From: Oscillospiraceae bacterium
GTDB lineage: Bacteria; Bacillota; Clostridia; Oscillospirales; Oscillospiraceae
Assembly (NCBI GenBank): GCA_015067545.1
Contig: SVMG01000005.1
Location: forward strand, 1 to 64,000
DNA: 64,000 nucleotides
Direction: 5' to 3'
The notes under the pieces are model-generated. The model was not told the DNA's origin and did no database searches. It was given only the letters and a program-made list of their open reading frames with translations. Positions 1 to 9,674 of the stretch are shown in pieces. The translations under genes were made by a program, and so were the position numbers. The first letter of the stretch is position 1. Every line of letters starts with the position of its first letter.

Positions 1-337
1 ATGACCATCAACCGACCGAAGTATTTACACATTCCTCTACACCTACGCACTGGAAGTGCCATGTTTGTGGACATGAATGGATGGCGCCTATCGCAAGCAG
101 ATCAAACGGTTCCGGTTGTCCAAAGTGTACTGGAAAGCTTCTGATTGTTGGAGAAAACGACTTTGCTTCCCAGAGACCGCATTTGCTCGAAGACTGGGAT
201 TATAGCAAAAATGACCATCAACCGACCGAAGTATTTACACATTCCTCTACACCTACGCACTGGAAGTGCCATGTTTGTGGACATGAATGGATGGCGCCTA
301 TCGCAAGCAGATCAAACGGTTCCGGTTGTCCAAAGTG
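1..337 (+). repeat. Perfect 127-bp direct repeat, period 210 bp, inside zinc-ribbon gene
   Basis: Bases 1-127 and 211-337 are identical. The period is exactly 70 codons, so the duplication keeps frame and adds one zinc-ribbon unit. The copies diverge immediately after base 127/337. The left limit cannot be seen because the first copy starts at the window edge. Confidence 0.95.
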
Positions 338-374
338 CTCAGGCAGAAAGTCTGCCCGAAGGAAGGTAATATAA
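1..374 (+). CDS. Zinc-ribbon (DUF4379-like) repeat protein, 5' end outside window
   Basis: The frame is open from the left edge, with codons starting at base 3, and stops at TAA 372-374, so only the C-terminal part is present. It contains about one and a half units of roughly 70 residues, each with a CxxCGHEW knuckle and a CPKC knuckle. This is the pattern of the treble-clef/zinc-ribbon repeats called DUF4379. Two consecutive units are identical over 127 bases at a period of 210 (1-127 and 211-337), which indicates a recent in-frame duplication. The tail GRKSARRKVI is basic, like the tail of the next gene. Function is unknown; Zn-dependent nucleic-acid binding is an inference from the fold. 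GC is lower than in the neighbouring housekeeping genes, suggesting acquired DNA. Confidence 0.7.
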   Translation, partial: DHQPTEVFTHSSTPTHWKCHVCGHEWMAPIASRSNGSGCPKCTGKLLIVGENDFASQRPHLLEDWDYSKNDHQPTEVFTHSSTPTHWKCHVCGHEWMAPIASRSNGSGCPKCSGRKSARRKVI

Positions 375-1652
375 ATGTTGCCACCCAAAGGTCAAGACTT
401 GGCATCAATATATCCAGCACTCGCAACCGAATGGGATTGTGAAGCGAACGATTTGGGGCCAGAGTGTTATTACCCTCATAGCAACAAGGAGGTCAATTGG
501 GTTTGTCCCAGAGGGCACAAATACCCGGCAAAAATCAATAACCGCGCTAACGGTTCGCAATGTCCCTTTTGCTCCGGGAAAAAACCAATCCCAGGCGAAA
601 CAGATTTTGCGACTGTGTGTTCCGATCTGTCCAAGGAGTGGGATCCGGAAAACGAACTTCAACCGACAGAGGTTTTGCCATACAGCAACAAGGAAGTTAA
701 CTGGATTTGCCCCAAAGGGCATAAATATCCGGCAAAAATTTATCATCGTACGGAAGGCCGTGGTTGTCCTTTTTGTTCCGGCCGCCTGCCAATCGCCGGT
801 GAGACTGACCTTGAGTCGGCACATCCTGAAATTGCGAAGACTTGGCATCCAACACTAAATAAGGGATGCCTCCCATCGGAATTTTCCAGCCACTCACACC
901 ACGAGGCATGGTGGATTTGTGAAAAAGGGCACGAATATCCCGCTCCAATCTATCGTCGGGTAAGAGGTAGTGGATGCTCTGTATGCGATGGCAAGCGTAT
1001 TGTTCCGATGGTTAATGATCTGCAAACACTCGCTCCCCAATTGGCAAAAGAGTTCCATCCCAATAAAAACGGCACGCGGACAGCACGGAATACTGGTCTT
1101 CATTATACAAAGCCGGTTTGGTGGAAATGTGGCCAATGCGGTCACGAGTGGCCAGCGACCCCTAACAACCGTGCCGCAGGTCGTGGTTGCCCAGCGTGTG
1201 CACATCATTGTGTTGACAAGGACATCAATAGCCTAGCCGTTATAAATCCTTCTCTGGCCTTGCAGTGGGACGAGGAGCGGAATGGATCTACGACTGCGTA
1301 CGATATATCGCCGTATGACAATCGAGACTATTATTGGATCTGCGAAAAGGGGCATTCCTGGACGGCAAGTCCAGCCAACAGAAGTAATGGTACCGGATGC
1401 CCCTATTGTAGTCACAAGCTTCCTATTGCCGGAGAAAACGATTTGCTTACGCTTCATCCCGTTTTGTGTTTTGAATGGCACCCAACAAAGAATGAAAAGC
1501 TGCCCTCTGATTATTTGCCCCAAAGTCACGAGGAGGTTTGGTGGATGTGTCATAACGGACACGAATGGCCAGCACAAATCGATTCCCGGGTTAATGGCAG
1601 TGGCTGTCCTGATTGTCTCAAGAGAAAGTCTTATAAAAGGTATAGAGTATAA
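375..1652 (+). CDS. Six-unit zinc-ribbon (DUF4379-like) repeat protein
   Basis: A 425-residue protein made almost wholly of six repeats of about 70 residues. Each unit has an N-terminal stretch of the type DLxxxxPxLAxEW, then C-x2-G-H-x-(Y/W)-P, then a conserved asparagine/arginine segment (NNRxNGxxCPxC). The Cys/His pairs CxxGH and CPxC recur in every unit and are probable zinc ligands. It has no catalytic domain, signal peptide or membrane segment. It starts one base after the TAA of the preceding gene and in the same frame. An AAGGAAGG ribosome site about 8 bases upstream of ATG 375 supports a separate start, but a split of one longer gene by a nonsense codon is also possible. Role unknown. 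Confidence 0.7.
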   Translation: MLPPKGQDLASIYPALATEWDCEANDLGPECYYPHSNKEVNWVCPRGHKYPAKINNRANGSQCPFCSGKKPIPGETDFATVCSDLSKEWDPENELQPTEVLPYSNKEVNWICPKGHKYPAKIYHRTEGRGCPFCSGRLPIAGETDLESAHPEIAKTWHPTLNKGCLPSEFSSHSHHEAWWICEKGHEYPAPIYRRVRGSGCSVCDGKRIVPMVNDLQTLAPQLAKEFHPNKNGTRTARNTGLHYTKPVWWKCGQCGHEWPATPNNRAAGRGCPACAHHCVDKDINSLAVINPSLALQWDEERNGSTTAYDISPYDNRDYYWICEKGHSWTASPANRSNGTGCPYCSHKLPIAGENDLLTLHPVLCFEWHPTKNEKLPSDYLPQSHEEVWWMCHNGHEWPAQIDSRVNGSGCPDCLKRKSYKRYRV

Positions 1653-1657
1653 AAAGG

Positions 1658-1690
1658 CCCCAGCGTAGCTTATGCTACGCTGGGGTTTCT
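1658..1690 (+). terminator. Intrinsic terminator of the zinc-ribbon genes
   Basis: A perfect 12-bp stem (1658-1669 with 1674-1685), a TTAT loop and a T-rich run follow the stop codon by five bases. Confidence 0.9.
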
Positions 1691-1876
1691 TCTGCTCTGT
1701 GTGATAGTTTTTTCGATATCGAAAAAACTACCCCTGTTTTTCTTTTTCACTTACCGTTGATTTTGGCGCTCAAATCGATAAAACTACCTTTTGAAATATT
1801 TTAAGTTACGCCAAAAAATCACGCCGAAATTGAAAAAACTCACTGAAAAATTTTTTTACTTACAAAAATGTGCGTA
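1686..1876. other. AT-rich gap with a 22-bp palindrome and three short direct repeats
   Basis: No gene is seen. Bases 1707-1728 form a perfect 22-bp palindrome centred on CGATATCG. A related 12-13 base motif (C/T-GA-A/T-AAAACT-A/C-C) recurs at 1720-1732, 1776-1788 and 1831-1843. The gap separates the converging zinc-ribbon and rpoD genes. A role as a protein-binding site is conjecture. Confidence 0.5.
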
Positions 1877-3028
1877 TCAACAATAGAAATCCTTGATCTT
1901 CTTTGCGCGGCTGGGGTGGCGGAGCTTGCGGATGGCCTTGTTCTCGATCTGACGGATTCTCTCACGGGTCACGCCGAAGATCTGACCCACTTCTTCCAAA
2001 GTGTGGGTGCGGCCGTCGTACATGCCGAAGCGCATACGAAGCACATCGGCTTCCCGCTCGGTCAGGGTGTCCAGAATCTCCTTCAGTGCCTCAGCAAGCA
2101 GGGCATTGGAGGTGGCATCCGCCGGGCCGGGGGTGCGCTCATCCTCCACGAAGGAGCCGATGGAAGTATCTTCTTCATCACCCACAGGGGTGTCCAGACT
2201 CAAGGTGTCTGCGGCAGTGCGGTTGGCCTCAATGATCTTTTCCACAGGCAGCTTCAGCTCTGCGGCGATCTCCTCCACAGTGGGCTCACGGCCCAGCTCC
2301 TGCACCAGCTTACGGTTGCAGCGGGTGGCCTTATTGATCACTTCTACCATATGCACCGGCACCCGGATGGTACGGGCCTGATCGGCAATGGCTCTTGTGA
2401 TGGCCTGCCGGATCCACCAGGTGGCATATGTAGAGAATTTGTTTCCCTTTGTCCAGTCAAACTTGTCCACAGCGCGAATGAGACCGGTGTTACCCTCCTG
2501 GATCAGATCCAGGATATGCAGGCCGCGGCCGGAATATTTCTTCGCAATGGACACCACCAACCGCAGGTTTGCCTCGGTCAGCTTGTTTTTTGCGGCCTGA
2601 TCGCCTTCGGCGACCCGCTGTGCCAGCTCCACTTCCTCCTCTGCGGACAGAAGCTTTACCTGGCCGATCTCCTTCAGATACATACGCACCGGGTCGTCCA
2701 GATTGTACTCCGCGGCCAGATCCACCGGGTCGATGAGCTCTTCTTCCTCCAGCGCCGCAATATCCATATCCAGTTCATCGTCCAGCACCAGATCCAGGTC
2801 GTCAGAAATATCCAGCTCCAGCTCTGCGCCAAGGATCTGAATATTCATGGCCTCAAAGCGGTCATAGATCTCCTCGATCTTCTCAGCAGTCAGCTCCATC
2901 TGCTCCAGCAGCGCATTCAGGTCGGCAGAGCGGATCATGCCGTCCTTACGGCCGCGGGCGATCATCGCCTGCAGTTCACTCTGCAACTCTTCCATTGTCT
3001 TTGCAGGTGTTTTCTTTGTGCTACCCAT
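1877..3028 (-). CDS. rpoD: Housekeeping RNA polymerase sigma factor SigA/RpoD
   Basis: A 383-residue primary sigma factor. It has an acidic region 1.1 (about residues 1-95), then region 1.2 ([11 protein letters not shown]), then region 2 with [16 protein letters not shown], the [18 protein letters not shown] core-binding stretch and [13 protein letters not shown] for -10 recognition. Region 3 follows, and region 4 ends in [21 protein letters not shown], which binds the -35 box. All hallmark motifs are intact and the length is normal. Start: ATG at 3028 with an AGAGGG ribosome site. The usual partner dnaG is not beside it. The many TTGACA-17-TATAAT promoters in this window match its expected specificity. 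Confidence 0.98.
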   Translation of the reverse strand: MGSTKKTPAKTMEELQSELQAMIARGRKDGMIRSADLNALLEQMELTAEKIEEIYDRFEAMNIQILGAELELDISDDLDLVLDDELDMDIAALEEEELIDPVDLAAEYNLDDPVRMYLKEIGQVKLLSAEEEVELAQRVAEGDQAAKNKLTEANLRLVVSIAKKYSGRGLHILDLIQEGNTGLIRAVDKFDWTKGNKFSTYATWWIRQAITRAIADQARTIRVPVHMVEVINKATRCNRKLVQELGREPTVEEIAAELKLPVEKIIEANRTAADTLSLDTPVGDEEDTSIGSFVEDERTPGPADATSNALLAEALKEILDTLTEREADVLRMRFGMYDGRTHTLEEVGQIFGVTRERIRQIENKAIRKLRHPSRAKKIKDFYC

Positions 3029-3066
3029 AATAAATTCCCTCTTTCTCTCATCCTCGGAAGCCTTAT

Positions 3067-3182
3067 CTTGGCCCCCTCTGAGGAGGGGGCTGTCAGCCTG
3101 ACAGGCTGACTGGGGGAGAGATACTACCCCTCAGTCAAAAATCAGAGATTTTTGACAGCTCCCCTCGCAAGGGGAGCCAAGG
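3067..3182. repeat. Palindromic element, B/D hybrid (copy BD1)
   Basis: The left end is the family D palindrome (GGCCCCCTC...GAGGGGGC), followed by a GTCAGCC/GGCTGAC hairpin. The right end is a family B palindrome preceded by a GTCAAAAATC/GATTTTTGAC hairpin. Read on the minus strand it has the same ends and core as 60546-60725, but with the two inner hairpins swapped. Together with the lepA promoter it fills the 373-base gap between rpoD and lepA. Confidence 0.85.
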
Positions 3183-3337
3183 CGGCTTCGCCGCATTCTT
3201 TCTTAAGCGTATAGACTATATCCCGATTTTTCGAATTCGACAAGGGTTTTTCCGAAAAATAATTCGATTTTTTTATCTTTTGCCGTTTTTTGTCGCTCCG
3301 GTACGAAGTTTTCCCATTTTTCACAGAAAACATACAG

Positions 3338-3366
3338 TTTACTTTTTGCCTTTCTTTCTGTATAAT
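3338..3366 (+). promoter_or_regulatory. SigmaA-type promoter of lepA
   Basis: -35 TTTACT at 3338-3343, 17-base spacer, -10 TATAAT at 3361-3366, about 36 bases before the lepA start. Confidence 0.8.
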
Positions 3367-3401
3367 GGTAAAAACACTGCCATTTATTGAGGTATACACA
3401 T

Positions 3402-5210
<1,809 letters not shown>

Positions 5211-5214
5211 ACAC

Positions 5215-5380
5215 GCTTCCCCCGGGGGGAAGCTGTCACCGCCGTCAGGCGGTGACTGAAGAGGAATGCGGGCAGAATTGCCGGATTTTTGCAATGTATC
5301 AGGCATTTTTAAAACCTTCAAATATCGCCGTTCCTCTTCCGACCCGGCTTTGCCGGGCCACCTTCCCCCCGGGGGAAGGT
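5215..5380. repeat. Palindromic element, family A (copy A1)
   Basis: CTTCCCCC/GGGGGAAG palindromes close both ends. Inner hairpins are GTCACCGCC/GGCGGTGAC on the left and CCCGGCTTTGCCGGG on the right. The core keeps the GAGGAAT...CCGTTCCTC inverted pair. Both ends are of the CCTTCCCC type, as in the nuclease-bearing copy at 23591. It lies between lepA and hemW. Confidence 0.9.
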
Positions 5381-5419
5381 ATTGCGCTACGCGCTATTTC
5401 CTCAAAGCGGAGGTATCCT

Positions 5420-6613
5420 ATGTCCCTATTTTCCACCCAAGTGAAAACGCCCCTTGGCATCTATATTCATGTTCCTTTTTGTCGCAGTAAGTGCCATTAC
5501 TGCGACTTCTACTCTGTGACGGATATGGATACCCAGCTCCACGACGGCTATCTGGACGCGGTCTGCGACCACATCCGGGAAACCGGCCCGCTGACCCCCG
5601 GCTATCGGGTGGATACCGTGTATTTCGGCGGCGGCACGCCCAGCTTCTTCGGCGCGGAGGGCATGGCAGCCATTCTTGGTGTCATCCGTCGCTCCTTTGA
5701 TGTTGCTTCCGATGCAGAGATCACCTTTGAAGCAAACCCCGACTCCATCAATCCCAAGCTCTTGCGCCGTCTTCGCGGCGAGGGCTTCAATCGGGTAAGC
5801 CTGGGCGTACAGTGCTGTGACGATGCCATTTTGCAGGCCATTGGCCGCCCCCATGATTATGAAATGGCCGTGGATGCGGTGAAAATGATCCGCAGAGCAG
5901 GCTTCAAAAACCTGTCATTGGATCTGATCTACGGCCTGCCGGAGCAGGATCTGGAAGCCTGGCAGAAAACACTGCGCACCGTTCTTTCTCTGCAGCCGGA
6001 GCATATCAGCTGCTACGGCCTGAAGCTGGAGGAGGGCACGCCCCTGTGCCAGCAGCAGAATCAGCTGCGCCTTGCCGATGACGACATGCAGGCAGATATG
6101 TACCTGGCAACGGTGGAAATTCTGCGCAGCCATGGCTACAAGCAGTACGAGATCTCCAATTTCTGCAAGCGAAACCGGGAATCGAAGCACAATATGAAAT
6201 ACTGGACCGGCGGCGAATATCTGGGCTTTGGCCCGGATGCCAGCTCGGATTTTGCGGGCAAGCGTTTTGCCGTCATCCGGGATCTGCAGGGCTACATCTC
6301 CGGCATCCGTTCCGGCGGACAGGTGCTGCGGGATATTCAGACCGTTCCCCAGCGGGAACGGGCCGGTGAATACTTAATGATGCACCTGCGCACCACCTAC
6401 GGCATCAGCGGTGAGGAATATGAAAAGAAGTTCCTGCTCCCCTTTGCGCCCATTGAAAAGGCCTTGGAGCAATGCCGGGGCCGGGGTCACGCCCTGCGGG
6501 GGATCGACGGCAGGTGGCATTTGACCGCAGAGGGCTTCCTGCTGTCCAATTCCATCATCACAGACCTGCTGCTGATCCAGGAAAAGACAAGATCCATTTC
6601 AAGGTGGAAATAA
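5420..6613 (+). CDS. hemW: HemW-type radical SAM protein (coproporphyrinogen oxidase-like)
   Basis: A 397-residue radical SAM enzyme. The [4Fe-4S] motif CRSKCHYC (CxxxCxxC) has its cysteines at residues 21, 25 and 28, followed by the SAM-binding GGGTPS and the ENPDS motif. The C-terminal HemW winged region is present. The family is now regarded mainly as heme chaperones or S-adenosylmethionine enzymes of uncertain substrate; older annotation is oxygen-independent coproporphyrinogen III oxidase. Start: ATG 5420 with GGAGG just upstream. The open frame continues further upstream through the palindromic element, but that part is element-derived and is not counted. Confidence 0.93.
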   Translation: MSLFSTQVKTPLGIYIHVPFCRSKCHYCDFYSVTDMDTQLHDGYLDAVCDHIRETGPLTPGYRVDTVYFGGGTPSFFGAEGMAAILGVIRRSFDVASDAEITFEANPDSINPKLLRRLRGEGFNRVSLGVQCCDDAILQAIGRPHDYEMAVDAVKMIRRAGFKNLSLDLIYGLPEQDLEAWQKTLRTVLSLQPEHISCYGLKLEEGTPLCQQQNQLRLADDDMQADMYLATVEILRSHGYKQYEISNFCKRNRESKHNMKYWTGGEYLGFGPDASSDFAGKRFAVIRDLQGYISGIRSGGQVLRDIQTVPQRERAGEYLMMHLRTTYGISGEEYEKKFLLPFAPIEKALEQCRGRGHALRGIDGRWHLTAEGFLLSNSIITDLLLIQEKTRSISRWK

Positions 6614-6615
6614 AA

Positions 6616-6775
6616 GCCTTCCCCCGAGGGGAAGGTGCCCCCGGAGGGGGCGGAAGAGGAACACGGGCGATAATGATGGATGGCTACGAATGTATAGACC
6701 TATTCTCATGTCGATTCTGCCGCCATTCCTCTCCCGTCAGCCCTTTGGGCTGCCACCCTCCCCCCGGGGGAGGGT
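6616..6775. repeat. Palindromic element, family A (copy A2)
   Basis: Left end CCTTCCCCCGAGGGGAAGG, right end ACCCTCCCCCCGGGGGAGGGT. Left inner hairpin GCCCCCGGAGGGGGC, right inner hairpin CAGCCCTTTGGGCTG. The core keeps GGAAGAGGAA and TTCTGCCGCCATTCCTC. It lies between hemW and the folT promoter. Confidence 0.92.
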
Positions 6776-6817
6776 TTTCTTTCGATAAAATTTTATCAAT
6801 ATTTTTTCAAAAACCTA

Positions 6818-6846
6818 TTTACTTTTTACTCCCCATGGTGTATGAT
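6818..6846 (+). promoter_or_regulatory. SigmaA-type promoter of the folT-folC unit
   Basis: -35 TTTACT 6818-6823, 17-base spacer, -10 TATGAT 6841-6846. Transcription would begin at the riboswitch. Confidence 0.75.
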
Positions 6847-6851
6847 ATGGC

Positions 6852-6950
6852 CGAACAGAGTAGAGGCCCTCGCGTGAAGTGCCGCCAAAATGGGGAGTTG
6901 TCTGGCGGACGAAGGCAGTTTTGCCGCGATGAGGATCTCGCACCCGCTGC
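6852..6950 (+). promoter_or_regulatory. Tetrahydrofolate (THF-I) riboswitch
   Basis: Segments typical of the folT-type THF aptamer occur in order: GAGTAG at 6858-6863, CGCGTGAAGTG at 6871-6881, GGGGAGTTG at 6892-6900, a CGAAGG loop, a CCGCGATGA segment and CACCCGCTG at the 3' side. It lies between a promoter and a terminator hairpin, directly before a folate-transporter gene and folC, which is the expected context. This is by-eye recognition; a covariance search with the THF model would settle it. Confidence 0.82.
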
Positions 6951-7027
6951 CCATAATGGATCTTCTCCTTTATGAGAGCGATACTCGGTCGGGCAAGTTG
7001 TCGGCCGGGTCCTTCGGTACTTTTACT

Positions 7028-7051
7028 CCCCCACTTTTGTGGGGGTTTTTT
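7028..7051 (+). terminator. Terminator hairpin of the THF riboswitch expression platform
   Basis: CCCCCAC (7028-7034), TTTT loop, GTGGGGG (7039-7045), then a run of T residues. It sits between the aptamer and folT and is the likely ligand-controlled terminator. Confidence 0.85.
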
Positions 7052-7100
7052 ATTGCCGGAGGACAGTTGCCGTCATTGCTCCCATTAAGGAGGCTTTTTT

Positions 7101-7664
7101 ATGCAAAAAAGAAATGTTATATCCACCAAAGCCCTGGCCTATTGTGCCATGCTGACCGCGTTAAGTGTGGTCTTCGCCCGGCTCATCGGATTGATGCCCA
7201 GCGAGTCCAGCCGGTTTTCCATCGAGGCTGTTCCCATTTTTTTAGCCGGCATGCTCTTTGGCCCGGTGCTGGGCGGCTGCGTGGGATTTGCCGCGGATTT
7301 TGTAGGCTGTCTGTTTTCCCCATTTGGCTATAATCCCATTTTTTGTATCCCACCCATTCTCTACGGCGTATTTGCAGGGCTGATGCGTCCGCTGCTTCGC
7401 AAGCAGGTCTCCATCTGGCGGCTGGTGGTAGCATTTTTGCTGCCGGTAGTCTTTGGTTCGATTCTGTACCAAAGCGCAACGCTGGCGTATATGTATTATA
7501 AAGATGGCCCATTTTTTGAGGGCTTTGTCTATCACCTGTCCACCCGGTCTGTTCAATTTGCCGTTACACTGGTGGTGGATGTTGTGGTGGTGTATCTGAT
7601 CTTCAAGGCCAAGCTGTTTGAACGCATGGGCCTGTGGAACCCCGGAAAGGACGAAACAAAATGA
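7101..7664 (+). CDS. folT: ECF transporter S component, folate-specific (FolT)
   Basis: A 187-residue hydrophobic protein with about six membrane segments, the normal size for the substrate-binding S unit of group II ECF vitamin transporters. N-terminal features such as ALVYAMLTALS-like segments are typical of the family. Specificity for folate is inferred from the THF riboswitch directly upstream and from folC immediately downstream. The shared energising units EcfA, EcfA' and EcfT are not in the window. A strong AAGGAGG site precedes ATG 7101. The last codons overlap folC by four bases (ATGA). Confidence 0.85.
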   Translation: MQKRNVISTKALAYCAMLTALSVVFARLIGLMPSESSRFSIEAVPIFLAGMLFGPVLGGCVGFAADFVGCLFSPFGYNPIFCIPPILYGVFAGLMRPLLRKQVSIWRLVVAFLLPVVFGSILYQSATLAYMYYKDGPFFEGFVYHLSTRSVQFAVTLVVDVVVVYLIFKAKLFERMGLWNPGKDETK

Positions 7665-8923
7665 ACGCACAGGAAGCTATCAATTATATCCACTCCTTCT
7701 TTTGGAAGGGCAGCATCCCCGGCCTGGAGCGCACCCAGGAGCTGCTGCGCCGTATGGGTAATCCGGAAAAGACGCTGAAATTTGTCCACATTGCCGGCAC
7801 CAACGGCAAGGGCTCAACCGCCGCCATGACCGCATCCATCCTGCAGAAGGCAGGCTATAAGGTGGGTCTTTACACCTCGCCGTACATCTACCGGTTTAAC
7901 GAGCGCATTCAGGTAAACGGCGAGCAGATCGCTGACGAAGATGTGGCCGCCGTGACGGAATATGTCAAGCAGTTTGCCGAGGCCATGGAGGAAAAGCCCA
8001 CAGAGTTTGAGCTGGTCACCGCCATCGGCTTTGAGTATTTTGCCCGCCAAAACTGCGACATCGTGGTGCTGGAAGTGGGCATGGGCGGCGCGCTGGACTC
8101 CACCAATGTCATCGACACCCCGGAGGTGGCGGTCATCACCAATATCGGCCTTGATCACACCGACTATCTGGGCGACACTGTGGAAAAGATCGCCGAGACC
8201 AAGGCCGGCATTTTCAAGAAAAACGGCCACGCAGTGGTCTATCGGGGCACGTCCGGTGTAGAAGAGGTGTTTGAGCGTGTCTGCGCACAGCGCAATGTCA
8301 AGCTGAAAAAGGCGGATTTTGACTCTTTGGTGCTGCGTTCTCACTCTCTTGAGGGTCAGGTCTTTGACTGCGGAAGCCGCAAGGAGCTGTTTTTGCCTCT
8401 GCTGGGCGACCACCAGCTGCACAATGCGTCCGTGGTGCTGAGCATTGCCGATACCCTCATCGAAAAAGGCTGGAATATTTCTGAAGACCACATCCGCGAC
8501 GGCATCCGGGATGTGTCCTGGCCCGGTCGGTTTGACATGGTGGGCCGAGACCCCCTGTTTATCATCGACGGCGGCCACAACCCCCAGTGCATCGACGCAC
8601 TGGTAAAAAACATCCGGGATTATCTGGCAAACCGTAAGATCATCGCCCTCACCGGCGTGCTGGCAGACAAGGATTACGGCGAAATGTATCGCCCCATGAT
8701 GCCCTACATCCGGGAATTTGTGTGCATCACGCCCCCCAACCCCCGGAAGCTGGAGGCCACGGAGCTTGCAGAGCATCTGCGCCGGGTGGGCGCAACGGCG
8801 ACTCCCTGTGATACCATCGCCGCAGGCGTGAAGCTGGCGATCCAAAAGGCAGGCCAGGACGGCGTTGTGCTGTGCTTCGGCTCGCTGTATACCATCGGCG
8901 ATATTAAGAATGCCTTGAACTAA
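7661..8923 (+). CDS. folC: Folylpolyglutamate synthase / dihydrofolate synthase
   Basis: A 420-residue Mur-ligase-type enzyme that adds glutamates to reduced folates, trapping them in the cell. The ATP loop IAGTNGKGS lies at residues 44-52. The substrate-facing segment TSPYIYRFNERIQ and the VLEVGMGGALDSTN motif follow, and the C-terminal Mur-ligase domain contains GRFDMVGRDPLFIIDGGHNP. ATG 7661 overlaps the folT stop (ATGA), so the two are translationally coupled. Uptake and polyglutamylation of folate are thus under one THF switch. Confidence 0.96.
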   Translation: MNAQEAINYIHSFFWKGSIPGLERTQELLRRMGNPEKTLKFVHIAGTNGKGSTAAMTASILQKAGYKVGLYTSPYIYRFNERIQVNGEQIADEDVAAVTEYVKQFAEAMEEKPTEFELVTAIGFEYFARQNCDIVVLEVGMGGALDSTNVIDTPEVAVITNIGLDHTDYLGDTVEKIAETKAGIFKKNGHAVVYRGTSGVEEVFERVCAQRNVKLKKADFDSLVLRSHSLEGQVFDCGSRKELFLPLLGDHQLHNASVVLSIADTLIEKGWNISEDHIRDGIRDVSWPGRFDMVGRDPLFIIDGGHNPQCIDALVKNIRDYLANRKIIALTGVLADKDYGEMYRPMMPYIREFVCITPPNPRKLEATELAEHLRRVGATATPCDTIAAGVKLAIQKAGQDGVVLCFGSLYTIGDIKNALN

Positions 8924-8929
8924 AGGCTT

Positions 8930-8946
8930 CCCCTGGGGGAAGGCAT
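8930..8946. repeat. Solitary CTTCCCC palindrome (family A end remnant)
   Basis: CTTCCCCTGGGGGAAG stands alone right after folC, with no core or second end. It could be a decayed element or a simple terminator-like hairpin without a T tract. Confidence 0.6.
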
Positions 8947-8951
8947 TTGAT

Positions 8952-8980
8952 TTGACAACCCATCCTTTTCCTTATATAAT
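8952..8980 (+). promoter_or_regulatory. Consensus SigmaA promoter of the His-rich/CooT pair
   Basis: TTGACA 8952-8957, 17-base spacer, TATAAT 8975-8980, a perfect match to consensus. Confidence 0.9.
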
Positions 8981-9008
8981 AGAAGAAAAACCGCAAAGGA
9001 GCGATTTT

Positions 9009-9443
9009 ATGCATATCGATCACGATCATGTGGGCGGTCACAGCCACGACCACGAACACGCCCACACCCATACACATGAACACACCCACGACGGCGTGAC
9101 CCACTCCCATGAGCACGAGCATGTCCACGGTCACGACCATGTGCATCCCCACGAGCATGACCACCTGCATCACGAGGGCACGGAGCACACCCATTCCCAC
9201 GACTGCAGCGGCCATTGCCACGATTGCGCCGGCAAGTGCGAGCACACCCCCATGGAGGAGCTGACCGCGCTGATGAAGTATATGGTGGGCCACAACGCCG
9301 CCCACGCCAAGGAGCTGGCCGATTTGGCGGCTCAGCTGGAAAAGATGGGCAACAAGGCTGCCTATGAGCAGGTCTTGGCTGCGGTTTCCGACTTTGAAAA
9401 GGGCAATATGCGCCTGAGCGTGGTGCTCCAGAGCCTGCAGTAA
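9009..9443 (+). CDS. Histidine-rich metal-binding protein
   Basis: A 144-residue cytosolic protein. Residues 1 to about 75 consist mostly of His alternating with Asp, Glu, Thr and Ser, an obvious metal reservoir. They are followed by a small Cys/His patch (DCSGHCHDCAGKCEH). The remaining 60 residues are predicted helical, without His. There is no signal peptide or membrane segment, so it is not a ZIP transporter despite the His-loop resemblance. Ten bases downstream lies a CooT-like nickel protein on the same transcript, so nickel storage or delivery is the best inference; Zn or Co is possible. Start ATG 9009 with AAAGGAG upstream. Confidence 0.7.
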   Translation: MHIDHDHVGGHSHDHEHAHTHTHEHTHDGVTHSHEHEHVHGHDHVHPHEHDHLHHEGTEHTHSHDCSGHCHDCAGKCEHTPMEELTALMKYMVGHNAAHAKELADLAAQLEKMGNKAAYEQVLAAVSDFEKGNMRLSVVLQSLQ

Positions 9444-9453
9444 GGAGATCATT

Positions 9454-9642
9454 ATGTGCCTTTCTACTGTTTATAAAAACACCAAAACGGAAGACGCCGT
9501 GGTGATGCGCAATGTGATGAGCATCGAGTGCAAGGACGGCTGTGTGATCCTCACGGATCTCATGGAGCGCACTGTTGCCATCGAGGGTGAGCTGGTCTCC
9601 GCCAATCTGGTTGACGGCTACGTCATCGTCAAGGAAAACTAA
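9454..9642 (+). CDS. cooT: CooT-family nickel-binding protein
   Basis: A 62-residue protein beginning MCLSTVY, the N-terminal pattern of CooT-type proteins in which Cys2 contributes to nickel binding at a dimer interface. The rest is a short beta-rich chain of the usual size. AAGGAG lies upstream of ATG 9454, ten bases after the His-rich gene, and a strong terminator follows. Carbon monoxide dehydrogenase genes, the classic client, are not visible here, so the true client is unknown. Confidence 0.75.
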   Translation: MCLSTVYKNTKTEDAVVMRNVMSIECKDGCVILTDLMERTVAIEGELVSANLVDGYVIVKEN

Positions 9643-9645
9643 GAA

Positions 9646-9671
9646 AATCCCGGGTTCGCCCGGGATTTTTT
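9646..9671 (+). terminator. Intrinsic terminator after cooT
   Basis: Stem AATCCCGGG/CCCGGGATT with a TTCG loop and a T run. Confidence 0.9.
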
Positions 9672-9674
9672 ATG

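Noticed and set aside
3387-3401. TTG at 3387 as the lepA start
   Set aside because: The only good ribosome site (GAGG) overlaps or follows it and fits ATG 3402.
9009-9443. The His-rich protein as a ZIP-type metal transporter or HypB
   Set aside because: It has no membrane helices and no P-loop; only the His-rich stretch resembles those proteins.
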